A DNA stretch of 61,281 nt from Nitrospira sp. SG-bin2 (GCA_002083405.1 LVWT01000042.1:1-61281); one strand, 5' to 3'; shown: positions 1 through 8,361, counted from the stretch's first letter. Made by a program: numbers and translations. The notes: generated by a model not told the origin, from the sequence alone.

Positions 1-34
1 TTCTTCGTGTAATCGTGAATTAATCAGACGTTCC
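1..34. mobile_element. Left copy of inverted terminal repeat, IS-end-like
   Basis: The first 34 bases are the exact reverse complement of the last 34 bases of the window. Read outward, the element starts with GGAACGTCTGATTAA and is preceded by CTAG on this side. The YTAR-type flank resembles the target preference of IS5-group elements, but the transposase lies outside the window and the family is not proven. The simplest reading is that assembly stopped inside two copies of one insertion sequence. Confidence 0.6.
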
Positions 35-113
35 CTAGCAGCAGTAAGCAGGGGCAACGCGGCTCTGGATTGTCAGCAAACTCGGTGGTCCCAAAAGGAA
101 TTTGTTCAGTCAT
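24..113 (-). pseudogene. VWA-domain (TerY-like) protein, N-terminal fragment cut by IS-end sequence
   Basis: The fragment opens with MTEQIPFGTTEFADNP and continues through a CPCLLLL stretch. That is how a family of von Willebrand factor A proteins related to TerY begins. In the family LLLL is followed by DTSGSM, the metal-ion-dependent adhesion motif. Here the frame instead enters the terminal repeat after the CTA codon and reads G-N-V-stop, leaving 29 codons. A strong ribosome site (GGAGGG) sits 6 bases before the ATG at 113, so the gene was once expressed. The rest of the gene should lie beyond the inserted element. The family assignment rests on a short stretch but the match in register is good; the truncation is read directly. 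Confidence 0.6.
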
Positions 114-517
114 TACGATCCCTCCGCGCAGGGTTTATGTGTTTCTTTTTTTCAAGCATGACATGAATGAATGAAGGGTATGCAGCTGCCTGCAACCTCT
201 GATTGTTAAGTCTGCAGCAGGCTACCCGTACGGCATAGCAAGACACCCTTAGCAACCTGTTGGGGGAGGACTCTACCGCAAAGCAAGGAAGGTATCAATC
301 AACACCATCTGATGCCGCCCCCGCGATAGGCTGCGACTCCCGCAGTCTCTCCGGCGATCAGCCCATAGGATATTCCGCCCAACCACTTTGAGTCGGAGGC
401 GCTCTGCGGGGCTATCCAGCCCATGCCCGCGTCGGTTCAGGACAGCGCAAATCAAACCTTCCAGGGACCTGCTTGGCCCCTGACCGACCGGATTCATGCA
501 CCTTGTTGCTTCTCCGG
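114..517. other. Gap without a supported gene
   Basis: About 400 bases. The part next to 113 must hold the promoter and ribosome site of the truncated VWA gene. An open frame on the minus strand across 273-698 runs through the ParE-type gene in another phase and has no family resemblance, so I did not call it. I see no RNA gene or clear repeat. Confidence 0.5.
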
Positions 518-811
518 TTACTCCCGGCCAACCCAATACATAGGGCGGCGCTTCAGGTTCATAACCGCAAGCACCCGCACTTTGTCTGGCTTGATGGAAT
601 AGAGAAGCGCGTAGGGAAACCGGAGCACGAGTCGGCGACGGATCGTCGCAGTGATCAACGAACCGGCTGCAGGGAACGTCACAATGGCTTGCGTACAACG
701 CTCGACTTCATCAAGAAACGCGGCTCCCAGCCCCGGACTTTCCGACTCGTAGTACTGGGCAGCTTCGTTCAACTCACGACGGGCTAATCGATGATAGGAG
801 ACTCGCTCCAT
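518..811 (-). CDS. RelE/ParE-family toxin
   Basis: A 97-residue basic protein. It opens with an N-terminal alpha region (YHRLARRELNEAAQYYE) and ends with a conserved arginine-rich beta core (RRRLVLRFPYALLYSI), followed by a short strand around VLAVMNLKRRP. This is the ParE/RelE toxin fold, which acts on gyrase or ribosome-bound mRNA. Which target applies cannot be told here. Its ATG follows the antitoxin stop TGA directly with no spacer, so the two are translated together. The pair sits beside the IS-bounded end of the window, in accessory DNA. Confidence 0.85.
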   Translation of the reverse strand: MERVSYHRLARRELNEAAQYYESESPGLGAAFLDEVERCTQAIVTFPAAGSLITATIRRRLVLRFPYALLYSIKPDKVRVLAVMNLKRRPMYWVGRE

Positions 812-1036
812 TCACTTCAGCTTGGCCCGCGCCTCACGAAATACGTCCTTCGCGGAAGTGCCGGAGTCGGGGCGGGCATCCATCTCCGCGTCTCTGCGCT
901 GAGCCTCCTCAGCCCAGAGCCGGGCATTTTCCTCTTCGGAAAGATTTTCCAAACTCTCCAAAAGCTTTCCCGCCAAGCGAGCCCGCGACTTTGGATCGAG
1001 CTTCAAGGCCTCGGCTTCAAGTTCCTTTATACTCAT
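812..1036 (-). CDS. Addiction-module antitoxin (TIGR02574-like)
   Basis: A 74-residue acidic, helical protein beginning MSIKELEAEALKLDPKSRARLA. That pattern is typical of the putative addiction-module component family paired with ParE/RelE toxins. These proteins neutralise the toxin by direct binding and usually repress their own promoter. It lies immediately upstream of the toxin on the minus strand, giving the usual antitoxin-first order. The C-terminal part (SGTSAKDVFREARAKLK) is the likely toxin-wrapping segment. Confidence 0.8.
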   Translation of the reverse strand: MSIKELEAEALKLDPKSRARLAGKLLESLENLSEEENARLWAEEAQRRDAEMDARPDSGTSAKDVFREARAKLK

Positions 1037-1146
1037 GGACGCATTCTACCCCAAACCGGATTCTTGAGCTAGCAGGGCCAGCAAGGAGGGACAGGATCGA
1101 AGGCCGAACTACTTTTTGTTGCTTCGCCGCCCCATCCAAAGGCGGC

Positions 1147-1791
1147 TTACCTGCGCCGCGCAACCAGATTGATCCACCGGCCCTTCCGCTCCTGATTACT
1201 GACTACACGTAACGACAGCACCTGCCAGCCTGCGCGGCGCAACGCCCGCGCCAATTCGTCCTTTCTCCAGCGCGCAAAGTAGCGACCGGGCATCCAGCCC
1301 TTCGTGAGCAAGCCGCTCTTCGTTCCGTATGTCAGCGTCGCCGCCAGTGTCACCTCTGGTTTGGCGAGCAACCGTAGCGCCCTCAACGCGCGCGTCGCAT
1401 CCGCTTTGGGAAGATGGATCAAGGAGGCCGCAGCCCAAACGCCGTCGAAACTCGCGGCTCGGAACGGCAGCTCCCGCATGTCGGCGCGCACGAGGGGAAG
1501 CGACGGAACCGCCTTGCCTGCAACGCGGAGGAATGCCGCCGTCAGATCCATTCCCACAACCCGATATCCCTCGCGCCGCAACACCTGCGCATCCTGCCCG
1601 CCGCCGCATCCGAGATCGAGCACCGGCGCGCCGCGCGGGAGGCCGGCCATCCACTCCATTAGCAAGGCGGAAGACCGTTTGCGTCGAGCCGTCCATCGTT
1701 TGAGAAAAGTCCGCGCGCCTTCTTCATAGACCTTGATGGTCGGCGCGACAATGTGACTTGTGGTATGGTGTTGCGACGAGCGAATGACCAT
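1147..1791 (-). CDS. Class I SAM-dependent methyltransferase
   Basis: A 214-residue protein with the Rossmann SAM-binding motif VLDLGCGGG at residues 57-65. It also has an acidic motif II region (VVGMDLT) and the motif around LVRADMRELPF, so the Methyltransf_11/25 type is clear. The methyl acceptor is unknown. The only start in a good position is the ATG at 1791, which overlaps the leader of the divergent gene at 1808. No Shine-Dalgarno is visible, so the N-terminal 15 or so residues are uncertain. It is not obviously in an operon. Confidence 0.8.
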   Translation of the reverse strand: MVIRSSQHHTTSHIVAPTIKVYEEGARTFLKRWTARRKRSSALLMEWMAGLPRGAPVLDLGCGGGQDAQVLRREGYRVVGMDLTAAFLRVAGKAVPSLPLVRADMRELPFRAASFDGVWAAASLIHLPKADATRALRALRLLAKPEVTLAATLTYGTKSGLLTKGWMPGRYFARWRKDELARALRRAGWQVLSLRVVSNQERKGRWINLVARRR

Positions 1792-1807
1792 GCAGATGGA
1801 GACGCGT

Positions 1808-2131
1808 ATGAATCAATCCTGGTGGAACCTGGCAGCTGTGATCGTTTGTGTGACCGGCATGACTTCAGTATCGTTGGCTGCTGCTCCGCCGGCTGTCACT
1901 CCGCCCTGCGATAAGTACCCGCCCGCCAAACAATCACGCTGCGCCGAAATCTGGAAAGAGCTCAATCAGGAAGACGGGCCGCTCGTCGCCCAGTTCGGGC
2001 TCGATCAGCAGAAGCGGCGCGAAGAAGGAAAAATCACTGCGCAGCAGCATCTCGGCGAAAACATGGCCTTCATCAAACAATCCACCGAGAAGCGGATCGA
2101 GCGGCTGAAAGAGCGCATGGCGAAAGAATAG
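1808..2131 (+). CDS. Small secreted protein of unknown function
   Basis: A 107-residue protein. I chose the ATG at 1808 because GGAG lies 7 bases upstream and the product then begins with a Sec signal peptide (hydrophobic core around NLAAVIVCVTGMTSVSLAAA). An earlier in-frame ATG at 1760 would put 16 non-signal residues in front. The mature part has two cysteines (PPCDKYPP, SRCAEIW) and then a charged helical tail, so it is probably periplasmic. I recognise no family. Confidence 0.65.
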   Translation: MNQSWWNLAAVIVCVTGMTSVSLAAAPPAVTPPCDKYPPAKQSRCAEIWKELNQEDGPLVAQFGLDQQKRREEGKITAQQHLGENMAFIKQSTEKRIERLKERMAKE

Positions 2132-2320
2132 CCCGCATTATTCACGAGCACTTCTGCTGCAATCGCCAATCCACTGCTACGACAAGCCTTCGGGCGGCGG
2201 GCTCGCCCCTCGGTCCCTCGACGTACTGCACAAGTACGCCTCAGGGCCTCTGGCCTCCGCGCGCCGCTCTCGCCACGCGGCTTGGCGATTTCGCGACGAA
2301 CTGTCATGAACAATGCGGGC
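2131..2320. repeat. Long imperfect palindrome, about 190 bp
   Basis: The left arm (2131-2172) and right arm (2282-2320) are imperfect reverse complements: GCCCGCATTATTCA pairs with TGAACAATGCGGGC, and GCAATCGCCAA with TTGGCGATTTC. The centre is GC-rich and contains a small hairpin, CGTACT...AGTACG. It lies between the convergent ends of the genes at 1808 and 2337. It could end transcription in both directions, but its length and complexity look more like a dispersed intergenic repeat. Confidence 0.6.
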
Positions 2321-2336
2321 GCCGCTACAGTCTCGC

Positions 2337-2978
2337 TTACGATACGCGAAAGAATTGATTCGACTCCTTCTCCCGCCCGATTTCTGTTTCCGGCCCATGT
2401 CCCGTCACCACAATGGTCGCATCGTCGAGTGTGTAGAGCCGCTCCCTGATCGATTCTTCAATGGTATCGAAATTCCCGCCCCACAAATCGGTCCGCCCGA
2501 TGCTGCCGCGAAACAGTGTGTCTCCCGCCAGCACCAGTTGTTCGTTCGGCGCGTGAAAACTCATCGATCCCGGCGTATGACCCGGAGTGTGAAGAGCGAT
2601 CAACGCATGCTCTCCGAGCAGCACTCGCTCCTCATCCTTGAGCCAGTAATCCGGCATCGGCACGGAGACAAAGGGCACACCGAACATGCGGCACTGCACT
2701 TCAAGGTTTTTCCAGAGATCGAGATCGTCCTGGTGCAGGCACAAGGCCGCTCCTGTCGCCTGCTTCATCGCTCCGGAAGCAAGAAAATGGTCGAAGTGTG
2801 CGTGAGTGTGCAGAATATGGCTGACTGTGAGGCCGAGCTTCTGTACTTCGTGGAGAATGCGTGCGGAGTCGCCGCCGGGATCGATCACAATGGCCCGCTT
2901 CGTAACCGGATCGCCGATGATTGAGCAGTTGCATCCCAGAGGAGGAACCGAGAAGGTTTTCCGGATCAATGCGGCCAT
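2337..2978 (-). CDS. MBL-fold metallohydrolase (glyoxalase II-like)
   Basis: A 213-residue metallo-beta-lactamase-fold enzyme. The metal motif HxHxDH is present as H59-A-H61-F-D63-H64. Further ligands are the histidine in HTPGHTPG, the aspartate in LVLAGDTLF and the late histidine in VTGHGPETEIG. The length and the GDTLFRGSIGRTD block match the short glyoxalase II/thiol-hydrolase branch, which hydrolyses thioesters of small thiols. The exact substrate is not known. There is no Shine-Dalgarno; a TAGCAT hexamer sits 9 bases before the ATG, so the message may be leaderless. Confidence 0.88.
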   Translation of the reverse strand: MAALIRKTFSVPPLGCNCSIIGDPVTKRAIVIDPGGDSARILHEVQKLGLTVSHILHTHAHFDHFLASGAMKQATGAALCLHQDDLDLWKNLEVQCRMFGVPFVSVPMPDYWLKDEERVLLGEHALIALHTPGHTPGSMSFHAPNEQLVLAGDTLFRGSIGRTDLWGGNFDTIEESIRERLYTLDDATIVVTGHGPETEIGREKESNQFFRVS

Positions 2979-3018
2979 AGCGCGGCCATGCTACAGTCCG
3001 ACGGCCTTACGGCGCAAG

Positions 3019-3633
3019 CTACGGACGCTGTCCGCCCCGGATGGTCCAGATCACTTCGGTATCGAAGATCGTCCACTCCTGCCCCTTCCGATGGAACCAG
3101 ACGAGAAAACCTGCGCCTGTTTCGTCAGGGCGCATCTGCTCGACATACACAAGCGCCTGATCGTTTCGTAGCGTCCGCCCGACCCGCGAGAAAGCCAGCC
3201 GCTCCAACACCGGCACAGCCTGCACGGGAATGGCGGCGGAGACCTCCGGCTCCTCAATGGACTGTCCCGTAACAAATCGATAGCGAACCCCAAATTGGAA
3301 TCGGCCTTCAAGCCGGCCGGCCTCCCGGTTGGCTCCGACAAAATCCCCCACGAGATCCGACGGCAGCCGGCCCAGGAAATAGTGCCGATCATGAACGGAC
3401 GCAATCGTTATCGGCTCCGTCCGGCCCGGAAACAGCCGGGCGACCGTCATACGCTCGATCACCACCAGCATGGTGTGCGAAGTCAGAAATAGGCTCTCGA
3501 TGGTCTGATCGTATAGTACATAATCCTCGGCGGGAATGACGCCGGCAGCCGACTTCTGCTCTGCAGTACAAACCACATTGGAGAACAGACCGGCGCACAA
3601 TACAACAATCCCTGCCATCGCGTGACGATTCAT
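3019..3633 (-). CDS. Secreted protein of unknown function
   Basis: A 204-residue protein starting at the ATG at 3633, which gives a signal peptide (MAGIVVLCAGLFSNVVCTA). Upstream in-frame codons would put about 43 unrelated residues before the signal. The mature part is mostly beta-prone, with ERMTVARLFPGRTEP, a VGDFVGANREAGRLEGRFQFG stretch and a tryptophan-rich end (FLVWFHRKGQEWTIFD). It is probably periplasmic or anchored to the outer membrane. I do not recognise the family. It is divergent from the lipoprotein at 3741. Confidence 0.6.
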   Translation of the reverse strand: MNRHAMAGIVVLCAGLFSNVVCTAEQKSAAGVIPAEDYVLYDQTIESLFLTSHTMLVVIERMTVARLFPGRTEPITIASVHDRHYFLGRLPSDLVGDFVGANREAGRLEGRFQFGVRYRFVTGQSIEEPEVSAAIPVQAVPVLERLAFSRVGRTLRNDQALVYVEQMRPDETGAGFLVWFHRKGQEWTIFDTEVIWTIRGGQRP

Positions 3634-3740
3634 GCATGCAGCATAGCGACAGTCAGCGGGAGCGGTCAAACTCGCGAATTCACATGGACAAGTCGCTGCC
3701 AAGCAGGGATAATCGGCCCATTCATTTGGAGGGACATCGC

Positions 3741-4475
3741 GTGCATGATCATGCTCATTCAAACCGATGGCTGCTGTGGATCGGGGCCGTATCCTGCCTC
3801 TTGATCGCCTCAGGCTGTCAGCCCGACGATGCTCCCCTCAAAGCTGAGAACGACGCACTGAAAAAGCAAGTGCTCAAACAGGAATCCCTGCTGAGCTCGC
3901 TGCAAGACGGGAACAAGGTCATGCAGCAACAGATCGATCTGCTCAACCAGGAACTCCGCGATGCAAAAAACGCAGCCGAATCATCCAAGGCAGAAACCCA
4001 GAACCTGGCTGAACGGCTGGAGATGCAGGTGGATCAAGCCAAGCGCATGAACGCGGAAGTCCAACAAATGGCGGCGGCCCGAGCGGCGCAGAATCTCAAG
4101 ATTGACGACAAGGGCGCACAGTTCGAGACGCTCCCCCGCCCCTTAAGCGCCGTCAGCAAAGTCGTGGAGGAATCGCTTGCGCGCAACGGCTATCAACTGA
4201 AGGCAGGCATCAAAACGGACCAGAAAGCCGTTTTCGTGACGGACCGCAAAGTCTCGACACCCACGTCATTGGAAGTCGCCGGGTTTCGAAACCAATATCT
4301 CATCTCCCTGCAAGCCCTGCCCGGCAATGTCACCAAACTCGGCGTCAAGGCGGAATTCGAGAAGGTGGCGCAAGGCGGGCGAATCCTGAGTGTGAGCGCC
4401 GAAGAAACCGCCGAAATCGAGCGCCGCCTGATCGGGGAAATCAGCAAGGCGCTCGAAGCCCCGACCAGGACCTAA
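3741..4475 (+). CDS. Coiled-coil lipoprotein of unknown function
   Basis: A 244-residue lipoprotein. I chose the GTG at 3741 because GGAGGGA lies 6-7 bases upstream at about 3728-3734, while the earlier ATG at 3684 has no ribosome site. The product starts with a short basic/histidine-rich tip, a hydrophobic core and the lipobox IASGC. A long heptad-rich coiled coil of about 80 residues follows (from KAENDALKKQ to AAARAAQ). A globular C-terminal domain then starts around GAQFETLPRP. It is likely a periplasmic, membrane-anchored structural protein. A short spacer separates it from the AAA ATPase, which has its own promoter-like hexamer. Confidence 0.7.
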   Translation: MHDHAHSNRWLLWIGAVSCLLIASGCQPDDAPLKAENDALKKQVLKQESLLSSLQDGNKVMQQQIDLLNQELRDAKNAAESSKAETQNLAERLEMQVDQAKRMNAEVQQMAAARAAQNLKIDDKGAQFETLPRPLSAVSKVVEESLARNGYQLKAGIKTDQKAVFVTDRKVSTPTSLEVAGFRNQYLISLQALPGNVTKLGVKAEFEKVAQGGRILSVSAEETAEIERRLIGEISKALEAPTRT

Positions 4476-4574
4476 CCCGCACGATTCATGGCTCTGAGGC
4501 GGGAATCGCCGGCCGCCGCAGCAAAGCACGCTTTTCTTGGTCGAAGCCGAACCCCGTGCTAGCATTTCTCCGCT

Positions 4575-6134
4575 ATGGCCCTCTCCACCAGCGTACACGA
4601 TCTCCGAACCCTGATCCGTTCCTGCCACCCGCTCATCATCATTGAGACGGTGGAAGAAGAACGGGTGTCCGATCTACTGCAATCAGTGACTGCGCAAGAA
4701 CGGATGCCCCTCTTCGAATGGTCCGTGACCAGAGGACTTACCCGCGCCGACGAGCCGACACTCAGTAAAATGACCGCCACGCCGTTGGCCGTACTCCAAC
4801 ACCTCCAGACCTTGACTGTGGAGGCGGTCTTCTGGCTCAAGGACCTTGCGCCTCATCTGCAAGAGCCGCCGGTCGCCCGCCAGCTCCGGGAAGTCGGAGC
4901 AGTCTTCAACCGCTCCCGGGCAAGCTGCGTCATCACCGGCCACCCTATTACGCTGCCGCTCGACATTGAGAAGCTCGCAGTTCGGCTGGACCTGCGACTG
5001 CCGGATCGTGAAGAACTGCAATCCATGCTCCGAAGCGTACTGCAATCGCTGGGACCGAAACTGTCTCCTCGCCGGCCCCGATCGACAACCGTAGTCCAAA
5101 GCATCCTCAGTTCGATCGGCGACTCCAAGGCGGCACAGCAGGGGCCTTCGGCTCAAGAACGCGATGCCATCCTCCGCGCCTTGCAGGGATTGACCCTTCA
5201 TCAAGCCCGCCAGATCGTCACGCAATGTCTCGTCGAGGACGGCACCCTTTCGGCGAATGACGTGCAGAACATCCTGAAACGCAAGGTACAGGCGATCAAG
5301 GACGGCGGCCTGCTGGAGTACTACCCGCTCGAAGACAATCGATTCGAGTTGGGAGGGTTCGTCAGCCTGAAATCCTGGCTGGAACGCGCGAAAGTCGGAT
5401 TTACCGCGGAGGCCAAGGCGTTAAACCTGACACCTCCTCGCGGCATCATGCTCGTCGGCGTGCCCGGCTGCGGAAAATCGCTCGCCGCGAAAGCCATCGC
5501 GCGCGAATGGCAGCTGCCGCTCTTGAAACTCGACGCCGGCCGGCTGTTCGACAAGTTCGTCGGCGAATCGGAGAAAAACTTCCGCAAGGCGATCGAGACG
5601 GCCGAATCGTTGTCGCCGATCGTCCTCTGGGTTGATGAAATCGAAAAGGCGATGGTCGCAGGAGGCGGGAGCGGCGAGGCCGACGCTGGCTTGAGCCGGC
5701 GGCTGTTTGGCGCCTTTCTCACCTGGCTGCAGGAGAAGAAGCAAGAGGTATTCGTCGTGGCCACCGCGAACGATCTCTCGTCCCTTCCTCCTGAACTACT
5801 TCGCAAGGGACGGTTTGACGAAATATTTTTCGTCGATCTTCCGGACGACGGCGAACGGGAGGCCATCTGGAAGATTCACCTGGGCCTTCGCAAGCAGGAC
5901 AGCACGCGCTTCGATCTCGTCAAGATCGTCAGCGCCAGCGACGGCTTCAGCGGATCCGAGATCGAACAAGCGGTCGTGGCGTCGCTCTATCGCGCCCTCC
6001 ATCATAAAACGCCGCTGACCACGGATCTGCTGATCGAAGAACTGACTCACACCATGCCGCTTTCCGTCACGCGGCGCGAAGATATCGACGCGCTTCGGCA
6101 GATGGCTGAAGGCCGATTCGTCAACGTACGGTGA
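4575..6134 (+). CDS. AAA+ ATPase, Ycf46-like
   Basis: A 519-residue protein. The N-terminal region (MALSTSVHDLRTLIRS..., with an EEERV motif near residue 30) and overall size match the Ycf46-like family of cyanobacteria and plastids. The AAA+ module holds Walker A GVPGCGKS (295-302), an aromatic pore loop KFVG (327-330), Walker B IVLWVDEIEK (349-358) and an arginine-finger region (LLRKGRFDEIFF). The closing helical lid contains SDGFSGSEIEQAV. Ycf46 has been linked to carbon-dioxide-dependent control of photosynthesis in cyanobacteria; the role here is unknown. TAGCAT lies 9 bases before the ATG with no Shine-Dalgarno, suggesting a leaderless start. Its stop overlaps the next gene start. Confidence 0.85.
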   Translation: MALSTSVHDLRTLIRSCHPLIIIETVEEERVSDLLQSVTAQERMPLFEWSVTRGLTRADEPTLSKMTATPLAVLQHLQTLTVEAVFWLKDLAPHLQEPPVARQLREVGAVFNRSRASCVITGHPITLPLDIEKLAVRLDLRLPDREELQSMLRSVLQSLGPKLSPRRPRSTTVVQSILSSIGDSKAAQQGPSAQERDAILRALQGLTLHQARQIVTQCLVEDGTLSANDVQNILKRKVQAIKDGGLLEYYPLEDNRFELGGFVSLKSWLERAKVGFTAEAKALNLTPPRGIMLVGVPGCGKSLAAKAIAREWQLPLLKLDAGRLFDKFVGESEKNFRKAIETAESLSPIVLWVDEIEKAMVAGGGSGEADAGLSRRLFGAFLTWLQEKKQEVFVVATANDLSSLPPELLRKGRFDEIFFVDLPDDGEREAIWKIHLGLRKQDSTRFDLVKIVSASDGFSGSEIEQAVVASLYRALHHKTPLTTDLLIEELTHTMPLSVTRREDIDALRQMAEGRFVNVR

Positions 6135-6835
6135 CGTCGATGCGACTCTTGTTCATCACCGGAACCATCGCCGTTGTGACGCTTGTCGGTTGTGCGACGC
6201 CGTCGATTCAATCTCCTCAACGATCGCTGTCAAACCAACCTCCTCAGATATCGATCACGGCACATCGCCCCTGTTGTCCATCCGGCCTGACGAGCCTCAG
6301 CCGATCAACAATCGTGCAAACCGCGGTTACACTCGTGGGCGCGACGACGATCACGAGCAAAGGCCGAAAGATCACCTACGACTGTGCCGGCGTCACACGC
6401 GCGGTCTTCTTGAAGCACGGCATCGATCTCTATGACACCGACGCCGGCGATCCCAATGCCAACGGCGTCCGGCTCATTTATGACCATGTGCGTCGGCACG
6501 GCATCGTCCACCAGGGGCCGACAACCCAGCCCGGAGACTTGGTGTTTTTTGACAACACCTGGGACTTCAACGGAGATGGAGAATGGAATGACCCGCTCAC
6601 CCACGTCGGCATCGTCGAACGGATCGAATCGGACGGCACGGTGGTGTTCATCAGCCGCGTCGCCGACGCCATCCAGCGGTACCGCATGAACCTCCGGCAC
6701 CCGCAGATCCATAAAACCGCCGACGGCCGTGTTCTCAACGACTACATCAGGCGCAAACTCCCCAGCGACCCGAACCGCCAAGGCCGTCTCGCCGGGGAAC
6801 TATTCGCATTCTATGGCACTCGCCTGCCCTCTTAA
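6131..6835 (+). CDS. NlpC/P60-type lipoprotein, probable peptidoglycan hydrolase
   Basis: A 234-residue protein with the lipobox VTLVGCA near residue 21. The papain-like NlpC/P60 core has a catalytic cysteine in YDCAGVTR (Cys85) and a histidine in DPLTHVGIVE (His158), and the block PGDLVFFDN is diagnostic. Such enzymes cut D-Glu-mDAP or similar peptide bonds in peptidoglycan. An insertion before the histidine reads DFNGDGEWND, an EF-hand-like calcium loop. The start is either the GTG at 6131, overlapping the upstream stop as GTGA, or the ATG at 6140, which gives a shorter signal. I kept the coupled GTG. Confidence 0.8.
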   Translation: MTSMRLLFITGTIAVVTLVGCATPSIQSPQRSLSNQPPQISITAHRPCCPSGLTSLSRSTIVQTAVTLVGATTITSKGRKITYDCAGVTRAVFLKHGIDLYDTDAGDPNANGVRLIYDHVRRHGIVHQGPTTQPGDLVFFDNTWDFNGDGEWNDPLTHVGIVERIESDGTVVFISRVADAIQRYRMNLRHPQIHKTADGRVLNDYIRRKLPSDPNRQGRLAGELFAFYGTRLPS

Positions 6836-7037
6836 GGAAAAGACTGAATAGTCTGCCGACTTTTTGCATGACTGAGATACAAACCATCTCAACGGGTTTT
6901 CAAGAGTTTAAGCAGGGACACGCATCGTCAGCTGCTTCCGATTACAGCCCCGGCTTGTAGCAACCGATAAGGAACTGTGGTGCGAATAAAAAGTGACGCG
7001 CCGCTGTTTCTTGGCCTCCATTTTTGAAATGACCTGC

Positions 7038-7043
7038 TAGAAT
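7038..7043 (+). promoter_or_regulatory. Extended -10 box directly before a start codon
   Basis: TGCTAGAAT carries the TGn extension plus a -10-like hexamer. The hexamer ends 6 bases before the ATG at 7050, and no ribosome site fits in between. Transcription would start at or next to the ATG. Confidence 0.45.
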
Positions 7044-7049
7044 TACTCC

Positions 7050-7481
7050 ATGTCGACGTCATCCAAACAACTGCGCGTCCGGGAAACCAGCCCCCTCCGC
7101 CGCACACTCACCGATGTGCGGCATGGGCTGTTGGGATTGCACAAAGCCCTCATCGTTGCCGAGCAACTGACCTTTGAGCGGATTTATGGACGCATCGATT
7201 CGACAGGACAATTGCTGCAGCTGGTGATGAACGATCCGTGGTTTACCTGGCTCCATCCCCTGTCCAATCTGGTCGTTCGAATCGACGAATTGCTGGACGA
7301 TGGGAAAAGCCTGACCGTGGACGATGTAGCGGTCCTTCTGGCTGAAGTGCGGGGCCTGATCCGTCCCTCTGAACTGGGCGACGGCTTTGAGCGCAGCTAC
7401 TATGAAGCGCTTCAACGCGCCCCTGAAGTCGTCATGGCTCACTGCGAGATGAAGAAGCTCTTGTCCCTTCCGGCCGTCTAG
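7050..7481 (+). CDS. Conserved-type protein of unknown function
   Basis: A 143-residue, mostly helical soluble protein with no signal peptide and no cysteine motif. Its single cysteine is in AHCEMKK near the end. Notable segments are LLGLHKALI, a tryptophan pair in NDPWFTWLHPLSNLVVRIDELLDDG, and ERSYYEALQRAPEVVMAHCEMKKLL. This looks like a cytoplasmic helical bundle. The family is not recognised. The gene stands alone, with a likely leaderless promoter in front and a strong hairpin behind. Confidence 0.65.
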   Translation: MSTSSKQLRVRETSPLRRTLTDVRHGLLGLHKALIVAEQLTFERIYGRIDSTGQLLQLVMNDPWFTWLHPLSNLVVRIDELLDDGKSLTVDDVAVLLAEVRGLIRPSELGDGFERSYYEALQRAPEVVMAHCEMKKLLSLPAV

Positions 7482-7524
7482 CGGACGGCGCTATCCTTCA
7501 CTTTTTGATTCTACGGACGACATG

Positions 7525-7560
7525 AAGGAGCGGCCGGCCCATGAGGGCCGGTCGCTCCTT
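7525..7560. terminator. Bidirectional hairpin terminator
   Basis: The arms 7525-7540 and 7545-7560 form a 16-bp stem with one mismatch around a 4-base loop. It lies between two convergent genes (7050-7481 plus, 7589-7951 minus). T-runs are weak on both sides, so efficiency is uncertain. Confidence 0.7.
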
Positions 7561-7588
7561 TCGAGAGACATTCCCGCAGAAGTTTCGC

Positions 7589-7951
7589 TCAGTCTTTCCC
7601 ACGCTTTCCACGGCTGCGGGCGTTGTCGCGCCCTTGCTTCCCACGCTCGCCGGCCACTTCATCCGCCCGATCTAACCCGCGCATCTTATCGCCGCCTTTC
7701 TCGCGGCCCTTCCCTTTGTGCTTTCCTTTGCCCTTGCCCTTCTGCTCATCGCCATCCTTGTGTGTCTCTCCCATCTTCTCCTGCTCTACCACAGGAGCCG
7801 TGGCAGGGGCAGGAGGGGCAGGGGCCGTCGCCTGCGGCACAGCTGGCGGAACCGGAGCAACCGGTACCGGAACCTCGCTTTGGGCAAAGACATTCGAGAA
7901 TGCCAGTAACACTGCGGCTGCTGTCATAGTTGAAACAGTCCTCATCATCAT
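7589..7951 (-). CDS. Small secreted basic low-complexity protein
   Basis: A 120-residue protein with a signal peptide (hydrophobic core TMTAAAVLLAFSNVFA). A proline/alanine/valine-rich linker follows (about residues 25-56), then a lysine/glycine-rich basic tail with GKGKGKHKGKG. AAAGGA-type spacing (AAAGGA, 5 bases) supports the ATG at 7951. Composition suggests a periplasmic or surface protein that binds polyanions, which is inference only. No homologous family is recognised. Confidence 0.6.
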   Translation of the reverse strand: MMMRTVSTMTAAAVLLAFSNVFAQSEVPVPVAPVPPAVPQATAPAPPAPATAPVVEQEKMGETHKDGDEQKGKGKGKHKGKGREKGGDKMRGLDRADEVAGERGKQGRDNARSRGKRGKD

Positions 7952-8361
7952 GCTGATCCTTTCACAATTAGGTTGATGTCACCTGGGGTCTTCGACTTCT
8001 CCCAGCCGGTTACGCAAGCCTGATGCCAAGATCATCTTGAGAACAACGGTGCGTTTTACAGGAAACTGGTTGGTCGGCCCCTCCACTCAGGCCGCCCTTG
8101 ATCACGACAGTGGCAGAATGGCTGATGGTGCCTCCATTCTTGCCTCAGTGGTGGGCTATTGGGACAACGGCGAGCGCGTCCGGGAAAACCCGACATAAAC
8201 CCTCGTTCCCATGACGGCTGACATCAGCACCCCGTAGCCGACGACCCGGCCCAGGGAGCAGGATAGGCTTCGTAAGATGATCGAGAATGTGCAGGAATTT
8301 CAGAACGGCAATCAGAGCGAGTATCTACAACAAGCGGCAGGCATGGCAGGCGATCGATCGA
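7952..8361. other. Gap without a supported gene
   Basis: About 410 bases between two minus-strand genes. It contains the ribosome site of the basic secreted protein. Short open frames here, such as one from 8277, have no ribosome site and overlap the next gene. I see no hairpin terminator or repeat that I can support. Confidence 0.5.

Noticed and set aside
273..698. Minus-strand open frame overlapping the ParE-type gene
   Set aside because: It is out of frame with a well supported toxin gene and shows no family features.
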